A stretch of 64,000 nt of DNA from Sphingomicrobium sp. XHP0239. GTDB taxonomy: Bacteria; Pseudomonadota; Alphaproteobacteria; Sphingomonadales; Sphingomonadaceae. Numbering within the stretch: position 1 is the stretch's first letter; each line of letters begins with the position of its first letter. The translations under genes were made by a program, and so were the position numbers. The stretch spans positions 1,550,001-1,614,000 of the forward strand of contig NZ_CP154608.1 of assembly GCF_039555325.1 (NCBI RefSeq), given 5' to 3'. The notes beneath the pieces are model-generated. The model saw only the letters and a list, made by a program, of their open reading frames with translations, did not search any database and was not told the origin of the DNA. Below, piece by piece: positions 24,704 to 37,565 of this stretch.

Positions 24704-25057
24704 TTAAAACTCCAGCCCTTCTTCGCGGGCGGCATCGGCCAGCGCCTTGACGCGGCCATGGAACAGGAACCCGCCGCGGTCGAACACGACCTTGTCGACG
24801 CCGGCCTTCTTGGCCTTCGCGGCGACGGCCTTGCCGACGGTGGCGGCGGCCTCGACGTTGGCGCCCGACTTGGCCTTGACGTCCTTGTCGAGGCTCGATG
24901 CGCTCGCGATCGTCGTGCCCGCGGCATCGTCGATGACCTGCGCGTAGATATGTTTGCCCGAGCGGTGAACGCTGAGGCGCGGACGGCCCGAGGCGCGCGC
25001 CTTGAGTGCCGAGCGAACCCGGCGGCGGCGGCGGTCGAAGAGGGAAAGTTTCGCCAT
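24704..25057 (-). CDS. rplR: 50S ribosomal protein L18
   Basis: 5S rRNA-binding protein uL18, 117 residues, starting [18 protein letters not shown] and containing [20 protein letters not shown] and the C-terminal [16 protein letters not shown] 25057 follows the rplF stop almost directly. Confidence 0.96.
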   Translation of the reverse strand: MAKLSLFDRRRRRVRSALKARASGRPRLSVHRSGKHIYAQVIDDAAGTTIASASSLDKDVKAKSGANVEAAATVGKAVAAKAKKAGVDKVVFDRGGFLFHGRVKALADAAREEGLEF

Positions 25058-25058
25058 C

Positions 25059-25595
25059 TTACTTCTTCTTGCCTTCCTTGCGGAAAATATATTCGCCCTG
25101 GTACTTGATGCCCTTGCCCTTGTACGGCTCGGGCTTGCGCCACTGGCGGATTTCCGCCGCGAAGTGGCCGACCTTCTGCTTGTCGATACCCGATACCTGG
25201 ACGGTGGTCGCATCGGGCGTCGCGACCGAAATGCCTTCCGGCACATCCAGATCGACGTCGTGCGAGTAGCCGAGCTGAAGCTTGAGCTTCTTGCCCTGCG
25301 CCTGCGCACGGTAACCGACGCCGTTGATCTCGAGCGTCTTGGAATAACCTTCGGTCACCCCGTCGACGAGGTTCTGGAGCAGCGTGCGCTGCATTCCCCA
25401 GACCTGGCGGCTACGCTGCGACATGTTGTGCGGAACGACGCTGATCTCGCCGTCCGAAATGTCGAACTTCACGAGGTCGTCCATCATTTCCATCGCGAGC
25501 TCGCCCTTGGGACCCTTGACCGAGAGCGTCTGCCCTTCGGTCTTCGCGGTCACGCCATCGGGGAGCGCAACGGGTTTCTTGCCGATGCGGCTCAT
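25059..25595 (-). CDS. rplF: 50S ribosomal protein L6
   Basis: Protein uL6 at the base of the L7/L12 stalk, 178 residues, with [15 protein letters not shown] and the C-terminal signature [16 protein letters not shown]. Its start overlaps the rpsH stop by one base, indicating translational coupling. Confidence 0.97.
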   Translation of the reverse strand: MSRIGKKPVALPDGVTAKTEGQTLSVKGPKGELAMEMMDDLVKFDISDGEISVVPHNMSQRSRQVWGMQRTLLQNLVDGVTEGYSKTLEINGVGYRAQAQGKKLKLQLGYSHDVDLDVPEGISVATPDATTVQVSGIDKQKVGHFAAEIRQWRKPEPYKGKGIKYQGEYIFRKEGKKK

Positions 25596-25990
25596 TAGAA
25601 CACCTCCGCCAGCACTTCGCCGCCGACATTGTTCTCGCGTGCTTCGGCGTCCGACAGGACACCGCGCGGGGTCGACACGATGGTGATGCCGAGACCATTG
25701 CGGACGCGCGGCAGATCGCTCGCACCCGAATAGACCCGACGACCGGGCTTCGACACGCGCGCCAGATGCTGGATCGCGGGCTGCCCTTCGAAATATTTCA
25801 GTTCGATCCGCAGGCCGTCCTTGCCCGCCAACTCTTCTTCCGAATAGCCGCGGATGAACCCTTCGCGCTGCAGCACGTCGAGGACGTTCGCGCGAAGCTT
25901 GGACCGCGGCGACAGGATCGAATCCTTGCGCGCCTGCTGGCCGTTGCGAATACGGGTGAGCATATCACCCAGGGGATCGGTCATTGCCAT
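25595..25990 (-). CDS. rpsH: 30S ribosomal protein S8
   Basis: Protein uS8, 131 residues, with [16 protein letters not shown] at the N terminus and the C-terminal signature [17 protein letters not shown]. It binds the central domain of 16S rRNA; in E. coli S8 also represses the spc operon, which may hold here. Confidence 0.97.
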   Translation of the reverse strand: MAMTDPLGDMLTRIRNGQQARKDSILSPRSKLRANVLDVLQREGFIRGYSEEELAGKDGLRIELKYFEGQPAIQHLARVSKPGRRVYSGASDLPRVRNGLGITIVSTPRGVLSDAEARENNVGGEVLAEVF

Positions 25991-26001
25991 GCCAGTACTC
26001 C

Positions 26002-26307
26002 TTACCAGCTCGACTTGGTGAGGCCGGGGATGAGGCCCTTGTTGCCCAGTTCGCGCAGCATGATGCGCGACAGGCGGAACTTGCGATAATAACCGCGGCT
26101 ACGGCCGGTCAGCTCGCAGCGGTTGCGGATACGGGTCGGGTTCGCGTTGCGCGGCAGCTCGGCCATCTTCAGACGCGCGATGAGACGTTCGGTCTCGTCG
26201 AGCGACTTGTCGTTCGCCTGCGCCTTCAGCTTCGCATACTTGTCCGCATATTTCTTCGCGAGCGCCTTGCGCTTCTCGTTCTTGTTCACGGAACTCAGTT
26301 TCGCCAT
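26002..26307 (-). CDS. rpsN: 30S ribosomal protein S14 (zinc-free type)
   Basis: Protein uS14, 101 residues, the long form without the CxxC zinc pairs. The C-terminal half has [17 protein letters not shown] and the end [11 protein letters not shown]. It sits between rplE and rpsH as expected. Confidence 0.97.
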   Translation of the reverse strand: MAKLSSVNKNEKRKALAKKYADKYAKLKAQANDKSLDETERLIARLKMAELPRNANPTRIRNRCELTGRSRGYYRKFRLSRIMLRELGNKGLIPGLTKSSW

Positions 26308-26356
26308 GACTTAAGTTCTCTCTTTCCTTGCTTGAGGATCCGAGAGACTGCGTATG

Positions 26357-26938
26357 TTACGCAGCCTCGGCTTCCTGCTTCGCTTCCGCGGGGAACGGGA
26401 AGTTGAAGAGGCGCAGCAGTTCGCGCGCTTCCTCGTCGCTCTTCGCGGTGGTGGTGACGATGACGTCCATGCCCCGGACCGTATCGACGCTGTCGTACGA
26501 GATTTCCGGGAAGACGATCTGCTCTTTCAGACCCATCGCATAGTTGCCGCGACCGTCGAACGACTTCGGGTTCAGGCCCCGGAAATCGCGAACGCGCGGC
26601 AGCGCGATGGTGACCAGGCGGTCGAGGAATTCGTACATGCGATCGCGACGAAGGGTGACCTTCGCGCCGATCGGCATGCCTTCACGCAGCTTGAACTGCG
26701 CGATCGACTTCTTGGCGTTGATGATCACCGGCTTCTGGCCCGCGATCAGTTCCATTTCCTCGGCCGCCTTCTGGACCTTCTTCTTGTCCTGCGTGGCTTC
26801 GCCGACACCCATGTTGATGACGACTTTCTCGATCCGCGGGACCTCGAGATGGTTCTTGTAGCCGAACTTCTCGGTCATCGCCTTCACGATGCGATCGTCG
26901 TAATCGGCTTTCAGGCGAGGGGTATAATCCTTAGCCAT
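26357..26938 (-). CDS. rplE: 50S ribosomal protein L5
   Basis: Protein uL5, 193 residues, which binds 5S rRNA and contacts tRNA. It has [11 protein letters not shown] and [19 protein letters not shown]. The start at 26938 overlaps the end of rplX by eight bases; an in-frame upstream start at 26968 would extend into rplX and is unlikely. Confidence 0.96.
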   Translation of the reverse strand: MAKDYTPRLKADYDDRIVKAMTEKFGYKNHLEVPRIEKVVINMGVGEATQDKKKVQKAAEEMELIAGQKPVIINAKKSIAQFKLREGMPIGAKVTLRRDRMYEFLDRLVTIALPRVRDFRGLNPKSFDGRGNYAMGLKEQIVFPEISYDSVDTVRGMDVIVTTTAKSDEEARELLRLFNFPFPAEAKQEAEAA

Positions 26939-27248
26939 CGATTTTCTCTCCCGAGCGCGTGGCGACACGCACCTTCTTGCCGTCGACGGTTTCGAACCGC
27001 ACGCGGGTGGCCTTGCCGTCCTTGGGATCGGCCAGCGCGACCTTCGAGGCGTGCATCGGCGCTTCGCGCTTCTCCAGACCGCCGTTGGGGTCCGTCTGCG
27101 TCGGCTTCTTGTGGCGGGTGATGATGTTCACGCCGTCCACCACGACCTTGCCTTCCTTCGGCAGGACCTTGGTGACGTCGCCGGTCTTGCCCTTGTCCTT
27201 GCCGGACAGGATGACGACCGTATCGCCCTTCTTGATCTTCGCGGCCAT
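26931..27248 (-). CDS. rplX: 50S ribosomal protein L24
   Basis: Assembly initiator protein uL24, 105 residues, with the KOW motif [20 protein letters not shown] and the later segment [11 protein letters not shown]. It starts two bases after the rplN stop. Confidence 0.96.
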   Translation of the reverse strand: MAAKIKKGDTVVILSGKDKGKTGDVTKVLPKEGKVVVDGVNIITRHKKPTQTDPNGGLEKREAPMHASKVALADPKDGKATRVRFETVDGKKVRVATRSGEKIDG

Positions 27249-27250
27249 GA

Positions 27251-27619
27251 CTAGAGTACCTCCGGTGCCAGGCTGACGATCTTCATGTGCTTCTTGGCGC
27301 GCAGTTCGCGCACCACCGGGCCGAAGATACGGGTGCCGATCGGCTCCTCGTTCTTGTTGACCAGCACGGCGGCGTTGCCGTCGAAGCGAATGACCGAACC
27401 GTCGGAACGGCGGATGTCCTTGGCGGTCCGCACGATGACGGCGCGATGGACATCGCCCTTCTTCACCTTGCCGCGCGGGGCGGCTTCCTTCACCGACACG
27501 ACGATCGTGTCGCCGACGGTGGCGAACCGGCGCTTCGAGCCGCCCAGTACCTTGATGCACTGGACGCGCTTGGCACCCGAATTGTCCGCCACGTCGAGGT
27601 TGGATTGCATCTGGATCAT
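27251..27619 (-). CDS. rplN: 50S ribosomal protein L14
   Basis: Protein uL14, 122 residues, at the subunit interface. It begins [19 protein letters not shown] and ends [11 protein letters not shown], both typical. Confidence 0.97.
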   Translation of the reverse strand: MIQMQSNLDVADNSGAKRVQCIKVLGGSKRRFATVGDTIVVSVKEAAPRGKVKKGDVHRAVIVRTAKDIRRSDGSVIRFDGNAAVLVNKNEEPIGTRIFGPVVRELRAKKHMKIVSLAPEVL

Positions 27620-27636
27620 TTCAGATCACCCTTCCC

Positions 27637-27906
27637 TTACGCTTCGGTGGGCACGTCTGCGGGATCCGCAGCGGCCACACGTTCGAGCACTTTCCAGCTC
27701 TTGGTTTTCGAAATCGGCGTGCATTCCTCGATGCGCACCGTTTCGCCCTGCGAGATCTCGTTGTTCTCGTCGTGGGCGTGATACTTCTTCGACCGCTTGA
27801 TGATCTTGCCGTACAGCGGGTGCTTTACCCGGCGCTCGACACGGACCACCACGGTCTTGTCGCCCTTGTCGGAGACGACCGTTCCCTGAAGGATACGTTT
27901 CGGCAT
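27637..27906 (-). CDS. rpsQ: 30S ribosomal protein S17
   Basis: Protein uS17, 89 residues, with [20 protein letters not shown] and the [18 protein letters not shown] signature. A short Ala/Asp/Pro-rich tail follows the core. Confidence 0.97.
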   Translation of the reverse strand: MPKRILQGTVVSDKGDKTVVVRVERRVKHPLYGKIIKRSKKYHAHDENNEISQGETVRIEECTPISKTKSWKVLERVAAADPADVPTEA

Positions 27907-27916
27907 TCTTCGTCTC

Positions 27917-28126
27917 CTATTCCGCGCTCGCCGCTTCGGCGGCGCGCTGGTTCTGAAGCGTCATGATCTGCGCGATGGTACGGCGCACTTCCCTGACGCG
28001 GGCGGGCTTCTCGAGCTGACCGGTGGCCGACTGGAAGCGCAGGTTGAACTGCTCCTTCTTCAGCTGGCTCAGCTCGTCGGCCAGCTGGTCGTCGGTCTTG
28101 GCTTTGAGATCGTCGATCTTCGCCAT
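27917..28126 (-). CDS. rpmC: 50S ribosomal protein L29
   Basis: Protein uL29 near the peptide exit, 69 residues, with two helices and the motif [19 protein letters not shown]. Its ATG overlaps the rplP TAA by one base (TAATG). A longer in-frame extension into rplP is only apparent. Confidence 0.96.
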   Translation of the reverse strand: MAKIDDLKAKTDDQLADELSQLKKEQFNLRFQSATGQLEKPARVREVRRTIAQIMTLQNQRAAEAASAE

Positions 28127-28560
28127 TACTTCTTCTCCTCGATCAGGCTCTCGCCGAAGCGGGCCACGACCTTGGTCTTGATCGGCAGCTTCTCCGCGGC
28201 ACGCTCGAAAGCGGCCTTGGCGAGCGGACCGGGAACCCCGTCCAGCTCGAAGATGATGCGGCCGGGCTTGACGCGGGCGACCCAAAATTCGGGGCTGCCC
28301 TTGCCCTTGCCCATGCGGACTTCGGCCGGCTTCTTCGAAACCGGGACGTCCGGGAAGATGCGGATCCACAGACGGCCCTGGCGGCGCATGTGACGCGTGA
28401 TCGCGCGGCGGGCCGCTTCGATCTGGCGCGCGGTGATGCGCTCGGGTTCCATCGCCTTCAGGCCATAAGCACCGAAATTGAGCTCGGTACCGCCCTTGGC
28501 GTTGCCGTGGATGCGGCCCTTGAAGGCCTTGCGGAATTTGGTGCGCTTCGGTTGCAGCAT
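28126..28560 (-). CDS. rplP: 50S ribosomal protein L16
   Basis: Protein uL16, 144 residues, close to the A-site and 5S rRNA, with [20 protein letters not shown] and the [20 protein letters not shown] motif. Confidence 0.97.
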   Translation of the reverse strand: MLQPKRTKFRKAFKGRIHGNAKGGTELNFGAYGLKAMEPERITARQIEAARRAITRHMRRQGRLWIRIFPDVPVSKKPAEVRMGKGKGSPEFWVARVKPGRIIFELDGVPGPLAKAAFERAAEKLPIKTKVVARFGESLIEEKK

Positions 28561-28572
28561 GTCTCTATTTCC

Positions 28573-29283
28573 TTACCGGCGCCGGTCGTCGCGCGCCGGG
28601 CGGACGCCCGACGTCTGCGCGTCCATCATGAGCTTTTCCTGGGCCATCGGGTCGTGACCCATGATCTCGCCCTTGAAGACCCACACCTTGATGCCGCTGA
28701 CGCCATAGGCCGTGTAGGCCGTGGCTTCGGCGTAATCGACGTTGCCGCGCAGCGTGTGCAGCGGCACGCGGCCTTCGCGATACCATTCGGTTCGCGCGAT
28801 TTCCGCGCCGCCCAGACGGCCCGAGCAGGTGATGCGGATACCTTCGGCACCCAGACGCAGCGCCGACTGCACCGCGCGCTTCATGGCGCGGCGGAAGGCG
28901 ATGCGGCGTTCCAGCTGGTCGGCCACGCCCTGCGCGACGAGGCGCGCGTCGATTTCCGGCTTGCGGATCTCGACGATGTTCAGGCTCAGCTCGCTGTCGG
29001 TCATCTTGGCCAGCTTGGCCTTCAGCTTCTCGATGTCCGCACCCTTCTTGCCGATGATGACACCGGGGCGCGCGGCATAGATCGAGATGCGGCACAGCTT
29101 GGCCGGGCGTTCGATCACGACCTTCGAGATCGCCGCCTGCGGCAGTTCCTTCATGATGAACCGGCGGATCTTCAGATCCTCCAGCAGCTGCTGACCGTAG
29201 TCCTGGCCTTCCGCGAACCAGCGCGAGTCCCAGGTACGGTTGATCTGCAGCCGCAGGCCGATGGGGTTGCTCTTGTGACCCAT
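28573..29283 (-). CDS. rpsC: 30S ribosomal protein S3
   Basis: Protein uS3 at the mRNA entry, 236 residues. It has the N-terminal [20 protein letters not shown], the KH-domain [14 protein letters not shown] and the C-terminal [16 protein letters not shown] signature. ATG 29283 overlaps the rplV stop by one base. Confidence 0.97.
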   Translation of the reverse strand: MGHKSNPIGLRLQINRTWDSRWFAEGQDYGQQLLEDLKIRRFIMKELPQAAISKVVIERPAKLCRISIYAARPGVIIGKKGADIEKLKAKLAKMTDSELSLNIVEIRKPEIDARLVAQGVADQLERRIAFRRAMKRAVQSALRLGAEGIRITCSGRLGGAEIARTEWYREGRVPLHTLRGNVDYAEATAYTAYGVSGIKVWVFKGEIMGHDPMAQEKLMMDAQTSGVRPARDDRRR

Positions 29284-29660
29284 TAGGCTTCTTCCTGCTC
29301 GCGAACGACGACCCGCAGACGCGAAAACGGCTTTTCGATCCGGGTCGAACGGCCGCGCGCGCGGGTTGCGAAACGCTTCATGGTGATCGACTTGCCGACT
29401 GAGGCTTCCGCCACGATCAGCGCATCGACGTCGAGATTGTGGTTGTTCTCGGCATTGGCGACGGCCGACGCGAGCACCTTGTACGCGTCCTCGGCCATTC
29501 CCTTGTTCGAGAACTTGAGGATGTTGAGCGCGTCCTCGACCTTGCGGCCGCGGATGAGGCCCGCGACGAGGTTCAGCTTGCGGCTCGACCCACGGATCAT
29601 GGTGCCGGTGGCAAGCGCCTCGTTGTCGGCGACCTTGCGGGGGGATTTCGGCTTGGCCAT
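29283..29660 (-). CDS. rplV: 50S ribosomal protein L22
   Basis: Protein uL22, 125 residues, whose extended hairpin lines the exit tunnel. The C-terminal [20 protein letters not shown] marks the family. It overlaps the rpsS stop by one base. Confidence 0.97.
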   Translation of the reverse strand: MAKPKSPRKVADNEALATGTMIRGSSRKLNLVAGLIRGRKVEDALNILKFSNKGMAEDAYKVLASAVANAENNHNLDVDALIVAEASVGKSITMKRFATRARGRSTRIEKPFSRLRVVVREQEEA

Positions 29661-29935
29661 TAGCGCTTGCCCTTCTTGTCGGCGGCGTGACCCGGGAAGC
29701 TGCGCGTCGGCGCGAACTCACCAAGCTTCATGCCGACCATCTCTTCCGAGACCGCGACCGGCACGAATTTCTTGCCGTTGTAGACGTTGAACGTGAGCCC
29801 CACGAACTGCGGGAGGATCGTCGAACGACGCGACCAGGTCTTGATCGGCTTGGCGTTCGACTGCTCCTGCGCTTCCTCGGCTTTCTTGAGGAGCGACAGT
29901 TCGACAAAGGGACCTTTCCAGACGGAACGAGCCAT
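29660..29935 (-). CDS. rpsS: 30S ribosomal protein S19
   Basis: Protein uS19 of the small-subunit head, 91 residues, with [18 protein letters not shown] and the [19 protein letters not shown] signature. Confidence 0.97.
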   Translation of the reverse strand: MARSVWKGPFVELSLLKKAEEAQEQSNAKPIKTWSRRSTILPQFVGLTFNVYNGKKFVPVAVSEEMVGMKLGEFAPTRSFPGHAADKKGKR

Positions 29936-29941
29936 GTTCGT

Positions 29942-30775
29942 TTAGCCCTTCTTCTTGGCGTGACGCGAACGGATGATATACTTGTCCGTCTGCTTGTTCT
30001 TGCGAGTACGAGCGCCCTTGGTCGGCTTGCCCCACGGGGTCACCGGATGGCGACCGCCCGAGGTCCGGCCTTCACCACCGCCGTGCGGGTGGTCGACCGG
30101 GTTCTTCGCGACACCACGGGTCAGCGGGCGCTTGCCCTTCCAGCGGTTGCGACCGGCCTTGGCGAGCGTCGTGTTCGAATTGTCCGGGTTCGACACCGCA
30201 CCGACCGAAGCCATGCAGTCCGAGCGGATGTAGCGCTGCTCGCCCGAGTTCATGCGGACGATCACCATGCCGCGGTCACGACCGACGACCTGGCAATAGG
30301 TGCCCGCGGCACGCGCGATCTGGCCGCCCTTGCCGGGCTTCAGCTCGATGTTGTGGACGATCGTGCCGACCGGCATCTGGCCGATCTTCATCGCGTTGCC
30401 CGGCTTCACGTCGACCTTTTCGCCCGCGACGACCTTGTCGCCCGGCGCCAGACGCTGCGGCGCGATGATATAGGCCTGTTCGCCGTCGCCATAGGTGACG
30501 AGCGCGATGTAGGCCGAACGGTTGGGATCATATTCCAGACGCTCGACAGTCGCTTCGCCTTCCTTGCGGCGCTTGAAGTCGACCAGACGATACTTCTGCT
30601 TGTGCCCGCCGCCGATGCCGCGCGCGGTCACGTGACCCTTGTTGTTGCGGCCGCCGGTCTTCTTCTTGCCTTCGGTCAGCGCCTTGACGGGACCGCCCTT
30701 GTGCAGACCCGAACGGTCGACGAGGACGAGACCGCGGCGTGCCGGGCTGGTCGGACGGAATTGCTTGAGTGCCAT
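29942..30775 (-). CDS. rplB: 50S ribosomal protein L2
   Basis: Protein uL2 near the peptidyl-transferase centre, 277 residues. The conserved C-terminal segment [20 protein letters not shown] includes the essential histidine of the family. Confidence 0.98.
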   Translation of the reverse strand: MALKQFRPTSPARRGLVLVDRSGLHKGGPVKALTEGKKKTGGRNNKGHVTARGIGGGHKQKYRLVDFKRRKEGEATVERLEYDPNRSAYIALVTYGDGEQAYIIAPQRLAPGDKVVAGEKVDVKPGNAMKIGQMPVGTIVHNIELKPGKGGQIARAAGTYCQVVGRDRGMVIVRMNSGEQRYIRSDCMASVGAVSNPDNSNTTLAKAGRNRWKGKRPLTRGVAKNPVDHPHGGGEGRTSGGRHPVTPWGKPTKGARTRKNKQTDKYIIRSRHAKKKG

Positions 30776-30781
30776 GGTTCC

Positions 30782-31096
30782 TTAGACCCCGCTCGTGATG
30801 TCGATCGAATCACCCTCTTTCAGGGTCACGATCGCTTTTTTCTCGTCGTTGCGCTTGTAGGGACGACCCTTCCAGCGCTTCGTCTTGCCCTTCTGGACGA
30901 TGGTGTTGACCTTCGTCACCTCGACCTCGAACAGCGCTTCCACGGCAGCCTTGATCTGCGGCTTCGTGGCTTCGCCCGCGACCTTGAAGACGACCGCATT
31001 GTGCTCGGACGCCATCGTCGACTTCTCGGTGATGTGCGGGGCGAGGATCACGTCGTAGTGACGGTTCTCGACCACTTTCTTGTCTGCCTTAGCCAT
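30782..31096 (-). CDS. rplW: 50S ribosomal protein L23
   Basis: Protein uL23 at the exit tunnel, docking site for trigger factor and SRP; 104 residues, with [15 protein letters not shown] and the loop [12 protein letters not shown]. The start overlaps the end of rplD by eight bases. Confidence 0.97.
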   Translation of the reverse strand: MAKADKKVVENRHYDVILAPHITEKSTMASEHNAVVFKVAGEATKPQIKAAVEALFEVEVTKVNTIVQKGKTKRWKGRPYKRNDEKKAIVTLKEGDSIDITSGV

Positions 31097-31721
31097 TGAA
31101 ACGGGCCTCCAGCTTTTCCAGACCCGCGCGCGTCAGCACGAGCGTGTCGTGGCGCAGGATGTCGTACACGTTGGCGCCGACCGCAGGCATCAGGTTGATG
31201 CCCATGAGGTTCGAGCTGGCGCGGGCAAACCCGACGTTCAGCGCTTCGCCGTCGATGACCAGGTTGGTCTTGCCGAAGCCGAGCTTGTCGAGCTTGCCCT
31301 GGAGCACCTTGGTCTTGGCGTCGCCGTTCATGTCGAGATTGTCGAGGATGATCAGCTTGCCGTCCTTGGCCTTGGCCGAGAGCGCCATCTTCAGGCCCAG
31401 TGCGCGGACCTTCTTGTTGAGGCTCGAGGAGAAAGTGCGGGCGCGGGCGCCGTGCGCCTTGCCACCGCCGATGAAGATCGGGGCGCGACGCGAACCGTGA
31501 CGGGCCGTACCGCCGCCCTTCTGCTTGCCGTACTTCTTGCTGGTGCGCGCCACGTCCGAACGCTCGCGGGTCGCACGCGCCGGGGCGCGGCGGTTGACGA
31601 GCTGCCAGGTGACGACGCGATGGAGGATGTCCTCGCGCGGCTCCACGCCGAAGATGCCGTCGTCGAGCGTGACGTCGTCGCCGCCCTTCTTGGCATCGAG
31701 GGTCTGTACCTTGACCTTCAT
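31089..31721 (-). CDS. rplD: 50S ribosomal protein L4
   Basis: Protein uL4, 210 residues, with the tunnel loop [19 protein letters not shown] and a conserved C-terminal domain. In E. coli L4 represses the S10 operon; no matching leader structure can be judged by eye here. Confidence 0.97.
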   Translation of the reverse strand: MKVKVQTLDAKKGGDDVTLDDGIFGVEPREDILHRVVTWQLVNRRAPARATRERSDVARTSKKYGKQKGGGTARHGSRRAPIFIGGGKAHGARARTFSSSLNKKVRALGLKMALSAKAKDGKLIILDNLDMNGDAKTKVLQGKLDKLGFGKTNLVIDGEALNVGFARASSNLMGINLMPAVGANVYDILRHDTLVLTRAGLEKLEARFNG

Positions 31722-31724
31722 GGC

Positions 31725-32588
31725 TTAGCCTTCCTTGCCTTCGTCGGCCTCGGGCTTGGTGTCGCCCTCGTCCTTGGCTTCTTCATTGCTGCTCGCGGTC
31801 TGCTCTTCGGCCATCGCTTCCACCTCAGCCTGGGTGAAGGTCGGCGCGGCTTCCTGCGTCGCGGCGGTTTCGATCATGCCGGCGGGCGCTTCTTCCGAGG
31901 CGACCTCGTCGGCGTTGCGGCGCATCGCGGCCGGGAACGGAACGTTCTCGGGCAGCGGCACCTTCACCGCGTCGGTGACCATCAGCCAGCCACCCTTCGA
32001 ACCGGGCACGCTGCCCTTCACGAAGATGAGGCCGCGCTCCACGTCGGTGCGCACGATCATCAGATTCTGCTGGGTGCGATTACGCGCGCCCATGTGACCG
32101 GCCATCTTCTTGTTCTTGAAGACGCGGCCCGGATCCTGGCGGTTACCCGTCGAGCCGTGCGAACGGTGCGAGATCGACACGCCGTGCGTGGCGCGCAGAC
32201 CGCCGAAGCCCCAGCGCTTCATGGCGCCGGCAAAGCCCTTGCCCTGCGTCACGCCCTGGATGTCGACCAGCTGGCCGGCGATGAAATGGTCCGCGGTGAT
32301 GTTGGCACCCACGTCGAGCAGCGCGTCTTCGTCGACACGGAACTCGGCGAGGCGCTTCTTGGGCTCGACCTCGGCCTTGCCGAAAGCTTCGCGCTGCGGC
32401 TTGGCGACATTCTTCGCCTTCGCCTTGCCAGCACCCAGAACCACCGAAGTATAGCCGTCGCGTTCGGCTTCCCGACGGGCCACGACCTGCAGCTCTTCCA
32501 GCTGGAGGACGGTGACCGGCACATGCCGACCGTCTTCCTGGAACAAGCGGGTCATCCCCATCTTTTTCGCGATCACGCCAGTGCGCAT
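31725..32588 (-). CDS. rplC: 50S ribosomal protein L3 with acidic C-terminal tail
   Basis: Protein uL3, 287 residues against about 210 in E. coli. The core is normal ([16 protein letters not shown], then [20 protein letters not shown]) and ends near residue 207. The remaining eighty residues are rich in Glu, Ala and Thr and should be disordered and negatively charged. A long 248-base gap separates rplC from rpsJ and may hold an extra promoter. Confidence 0.97.
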   Translation of the reverse strand: MRTGVIAKKMGMTRLFQEDGRHVPVTVLQLEELQVVARREAERDGYTSVVLGAGKAKAKNVAKPQREAFGKAEVEPKKRLAEFRVDEDALLDVGANITADHFIAGQLVDIQGVTQGKGFAGAMKRWGFGGLRATHGVSISHRSHGSTGNRQDPGRVFKNKKMAGHMGARNRTQQNLMIVRTDVERGLIFVKGSVPGSKGGWLMVTDAVKVPLPENVPFPAAMRRNADEVASEEAPAGMIETAATQEAAPTFTQAEVEAMAEEQTASSNEEAKDEGDTKPEADEGKEG

Positions 32589-32778
32589 GACCTAAAACTC
32601 CCATCAGAGGCACGCCGACGACAGACCGTCTTCGACGTGCTTGCGACCCATCAATGTATGCGAACCCCCGCTCGGGTCGTTCCTTCCGATGGGAAGGAGG
32701 CGGGGGACGCAGTCCACGGCCGATGCCGTGCGGTATCCCTTGTGCTTCCGTCCGGCATGAACCGGGCGAGGCGCTCAT

Positions 32779-32806
32779 CGCGTATCGCGAAAAGCGCCTT
32801 TGTCAA
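32779..32806 (-). promoter_or_regulatory. candidate internal promoter upstream of rplC
   Basis: A perfect -35 TTGACA (32806-32801), a 16-base spacer and a weak -10 TACGCG (32784-32779) on the minus strand, inside the unusually long rpsJ-rplC gap. A hairpin TCCTTCC/GGGAAGGA lies further downstream at about 32681-32698 in the leader. Confidence 0.35.
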
Positions 32807-32836
32807 AACAACCAAGTGGCTGAGTTGACGCGGCCT

Positions 32837-33148
32837 TTAGGCCAGTTTGATCTCCACGTCCACCCCTGCGGCGAGATCGAGCTTCATCAAAGCATCGACC
32901 GTCTGCGGCGTGGGCTGCACGATATCGAGCAGCCGCTTGTAGGTGCGGACCTCGAACTGCTCGCGCGACTTCTTGTCGATGTGCGGCGAGCGGTTCACGG
33001 TGAACTTCTCGATGCGCGTCGGCAGCGGAATGGGACCGCGGATGAGGGCACCCGTGCGGCGTGCGGTATCGGCGATATCGCCAGTTGCCTGGTCGAGAAC
33101 CCGATGGTCGAAAGCCTTCAGACGAATGCGAATATTCTGCGTTTCCAT
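32837..33148 (-). CDS. rpsJ: 30S ribosomal protein S10 (NusE)
   Basis: Protein uS10, also the NusE antitermination factor; 103 residues. [20 protein letters not shown] and the [20 protein letters not shown] signature are clear. ATG 33148 is preferred over an in-frame GTG six bases upstream. It starts the S10 part, separated from tuf by a GNAT gene and a terminator. Confidence 0.97.
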   Translation of the reverse strand: METQNIRIRLKAFDHRVLDQATGDIADTARRTGALIRGPIPLPTRIEKFTVNRSPHIDKKSREQFEVRTYKRLLDIVQPTPQTVDALMKLDLAAGVDVEIKLA

Positions 33149-33290
33149 GTCCACTCACCGATGCGAAAGAGCCAAGGCTGTTTCCAGCCCAAAAAAACAA
33201 GAGGCCAATCCCGCTTCTGCCCGGCGTACCGGAACGGGCGACCTCCCTAAAACTTGTGCGACAAGGGACGAATCCCCGTCTGTGAGGGCG

Positions 33291-33319
33291 CGTCTACAGT
33301 CGGTGGGGAGCGAGATCAA
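33291..33319 (-). promoter_or_regulatory. candidate promoter of the S10 operon
   Basis: On the minus strand, TTGATC (33319-33314), 17 bases, then TAGACG (33296-33291), about 140 bases before the rpsJ ATG. A new promoter is expected here because a terminator and a non-ribosomal gene separate rpsJ from tuf. Confidence 0.4.
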
Positions 33320-33430
33320 CCCCCCTTGTAGGTCAGCTGGCGTAAGAATTGGCCGATTGAGGCGACATCCGACTGCAGGAAGCGTAGGATTGCGCCGGCC
33401 CGCCGACGAGGTGCGGAGGTGCGGCTCGGG

Positions 33431-33934
33431 TCAGCGATCCTGTGGCAAGGGCAGCCGCATCAGGATCTCGTCATAGTATCTATCGTCGATCTTGATGTCC
33501 CTACTCTCGCGGCCATATTCGCGGAAACCCGCACCGACATAGAGGCGTATAGCCACGTCGTTTTCGGCGACGACCGTCAGGATCACCTCTTCGAATTGCC
33601 CGCGCGCATGCGAGAGGCTGGCATCGAGCAGCCGTTTTCCGATGCCGAGGGCACGCCGGTCTGGATCGACGAACATTCCCCAAAGGATCACCTTGTGCCG
33701 GAGCTTTACCTTGGCGCGCAAAGCCAGTCCCACGCACCCGACCAACGCCCCCTCGGTCCACGCGCCAAACAGCATTCCCTCGCTCACCCGCTGGCCCCAC
33801 TCGTCATCGGAAAGACTGGCTTCCTCGGTGAACGATGCGCCGAACGATTCTGGGTTCGATTCCAGCGCGGAGAGTCGCAGCGCCCTATAGGCAGCGACCT
33901 GATCGGGTCCGAGACGTGAAACGCTGAAATTCAC
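33431..33934 (-). CDS. GNAT-family N-acetyltransferase
   Basis: Acetyl-CoA-dependent acetyltransferase of 167 residues. The acetyl-CoA loop reads [11 protein letters not shown] in motif A and is followed by the typical [21 protein letters not shown] of motif B. The substrate is unknown; many such enzymes acetylate protein N termini or small amines. It lies between tuf and rpsJ inside the ribosomal superoperon, on the same strand, but is separated from tuf by a strong terminator and from rpsJ by 282 bases with its own promoter candidate. Confidence 0.87.
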   Translation of the reverse strand: MNFSVSRLGPDQVAAYRALRLSALESNPESFGASFTEEASLSDDEWGQRVSEGMLFGAWTEGALVGCVGLALRAKVKLRHKVILWGMFVDPDRRALGIGKRLLDASLSHARGQFEEVILTVVAENDVAIRLYVGAGFREYGRESRDIKIDDRYYDEILMRLPLPQDR

Positions 33935-34045
33935 CGGTTTGCATCCTTCGGGCCCCTTTCAGTTATCATTGTCCGTGCCGGACACAAGCGCAGTCACGCG
34001 CTGCGAGTGGAGCGCCCGGCATCTGAGCGGCCCACGCAGAAACGA

Positions 34046-34085
34046 AAAAGGCCCGGCGCTTCCATCGAAGCACCGGGCCTTTTTC
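34046..34085. terminator. bidirectional-looking terminator after tuf
   Basis: GGCCCGG then GCTT pair with AAGC then CCGGGCC across a six-base loop, with A-rich sequence on the left and TTTTTC on the right, so the hairpin can end transcription from either side. A smaller hairpin (CGCTCCT/AGGAGCG, 34094-34110) lies between it and the tuf stop. Confidence 0.75.
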
Positions 34086-34118
34086 TTGTCGAACGCTCCT
34101 TGAAGGAGCGCGCGAGGC

Positions 34119-35309
34119 TTACGCGGTGATCTTGCCGACCACGCCCGCGCCGACCGTACGGCCGCCTTCGCGGATGGCGAAGCGCAGGCCCTGGTCCATG
34201 GCGATCGGAGCGATCAGCTTGACGCCGAGCGACACGTTGTCGCCGGGCATGACCATTTCCGTGCCTTCGGGCAGCGTGATTTCACCGGTCACGTCGGTCG
34301 TCCGGAAGTAGAACTGCGGACGGTAGTTGGCGAAGAACGGCGTGTGACGGCCGCCTTCGTCCTTCGACAGGACGTAGACTTCGGCTTCGAAATCGGTGTG
34401 CGGCGTGATCGAACCCGGCTTGGCCAGAACCTGGCCACGCTCGACTTCTTCACGGCCGACGCCGCGGATCAGCGCGCCGACATTGTCGCCCGCCTGGCCC
34501 TGGTCGAGCAGCTTGCGGAACATTTCGACGCCGGTCACGGTCGTCTTGGTCGTGTCCTTGATGCCGACGATTTCGACTTCGTCACCCACGTTCACGATGC
34601 CGGTTTCAATACGACCGGTCACCACGGTGCCGCGGCCCGAGATCGAGAACACGTCTTCGATCGGCATGAGGAAGTCCTTGTCGAGCGGACGATCCGGCTC
34701 GGGGATCCACTCGTCAACCGCCGCCATCAGCTTCAGGATCGCGTCCTGGCCGATTTCGCGGTTGGAGTCTTCCAGGGCGGCCAGCGCCGAACCGGCGATG
34801 ATCGGAATGTTGTCGCCGTCGAAGTCGCGCTTGGAAAGTTCTTCGCGGATTTCGAGTTCGACGAGTTCGAGCAGCTCGGGATCGTCGACCTGGTCGACCT
34901 TGTTGAGCCACACGACCATCGTGGGAACGCCGACCTGCTTGGCGAGCAGGATGTGCTCCTTGGTCTGCGGCATCGGGCCGTCGGCGGCCGAAACGACGAG
35001 GATCGCGCCGTCCATCTGCGCGGCGCCGGTGATCATGTTCTTCACATAATCGGCGTGGCCCGGGCAATCGACGTGCGCGTAGTGGCGCTTCTCGGTTTCA
35101 TACTCGACGTGCGCCGTCGAGATGGTGATGCCGCGCTCGCGCTCTTCGGGAGCCTTGTCGATGTTCGCGAAATCGACCGCCGTGCCGGTGCCGCTTTCGG
35201 CCAGCGTCTTGGTGATCGCCGCGGTCAGCGACGTCTTGCCATGATCGACGTGACCGATGGTGCCGATGTTGACGTGCGGTTTGTTCCGCTCGAATTTTGC
35301 CTTCGCCAT
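34119..35309 (-). CDS. tuf: elongation factor Tu
   Basis: GTPase that delivers aminoacyl-tRNA, 396 residues. G1 GHVDHGKT (19-26), the DCPGHADY G3 region and NKVD G4 are intact. It follows fusA as in the E. coli str operon. Only this copy is in the window; a second tuf elsewhere cannot be excluded. Confidence 0.98.
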   Translation of the reverse strand: MAKAKFERNKPHVNIGTIGHVDHGKTSLTAAITKTLAESGTGTAVDFANIDKAPEERERGITISTAHVEYETEKRHYAHVDCPGHADYVKNMITGAAQMDGAILVVSAADGPMPQTKEHILLAKQVGVPTMVVWLNKVDQVDDPELLELVELEIREELSKRDFDGDNIPIIAGSALAALEDSNREIGQDAILKLMAAVDEWIPEPDRPLDKDFLMPIEDVFSISGRGTVVTGRIETGIVNVGDEVEIVGIKDTTKTTVTGVEMFRKLLDQGQAGDNVGALIRGVGREEVERGQVLAKPGSITPHTDFEAEVYVLSKDEGGRHTPFFANYRPQFYFRTTDVTGEITLPEGTEMVMPGDNVSLGVKLIAPIAMDQGLRFAIREGGRTVGAGVVGKITA

Positions 35310-35417
35310 TATACGCCTCTTTTCGTCTGTTCGTCTGTCTTCGATGATGTTTGGGACGCTCCGCTCCCGAAAGACCGGAGCGCCCTTAACGTTTAAAATG
35401 CCGGAGCGCTAGCCCCG

Positions 35418-37511
<2,094 letters not shown>

Positions 37512-37565
37512 GTTCAGTACCTCGAAAAGTTGCGGGGCGATAACGGGATGCGCCCCATGTAATGA

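Noticed and set aside
35353..35385. Terminator between fusA and tuf
   Set aside because: A GC-rich stem exists but no T-run follows on the minus strand, and tuf has no other obvious promoter, so read-through is more likely.
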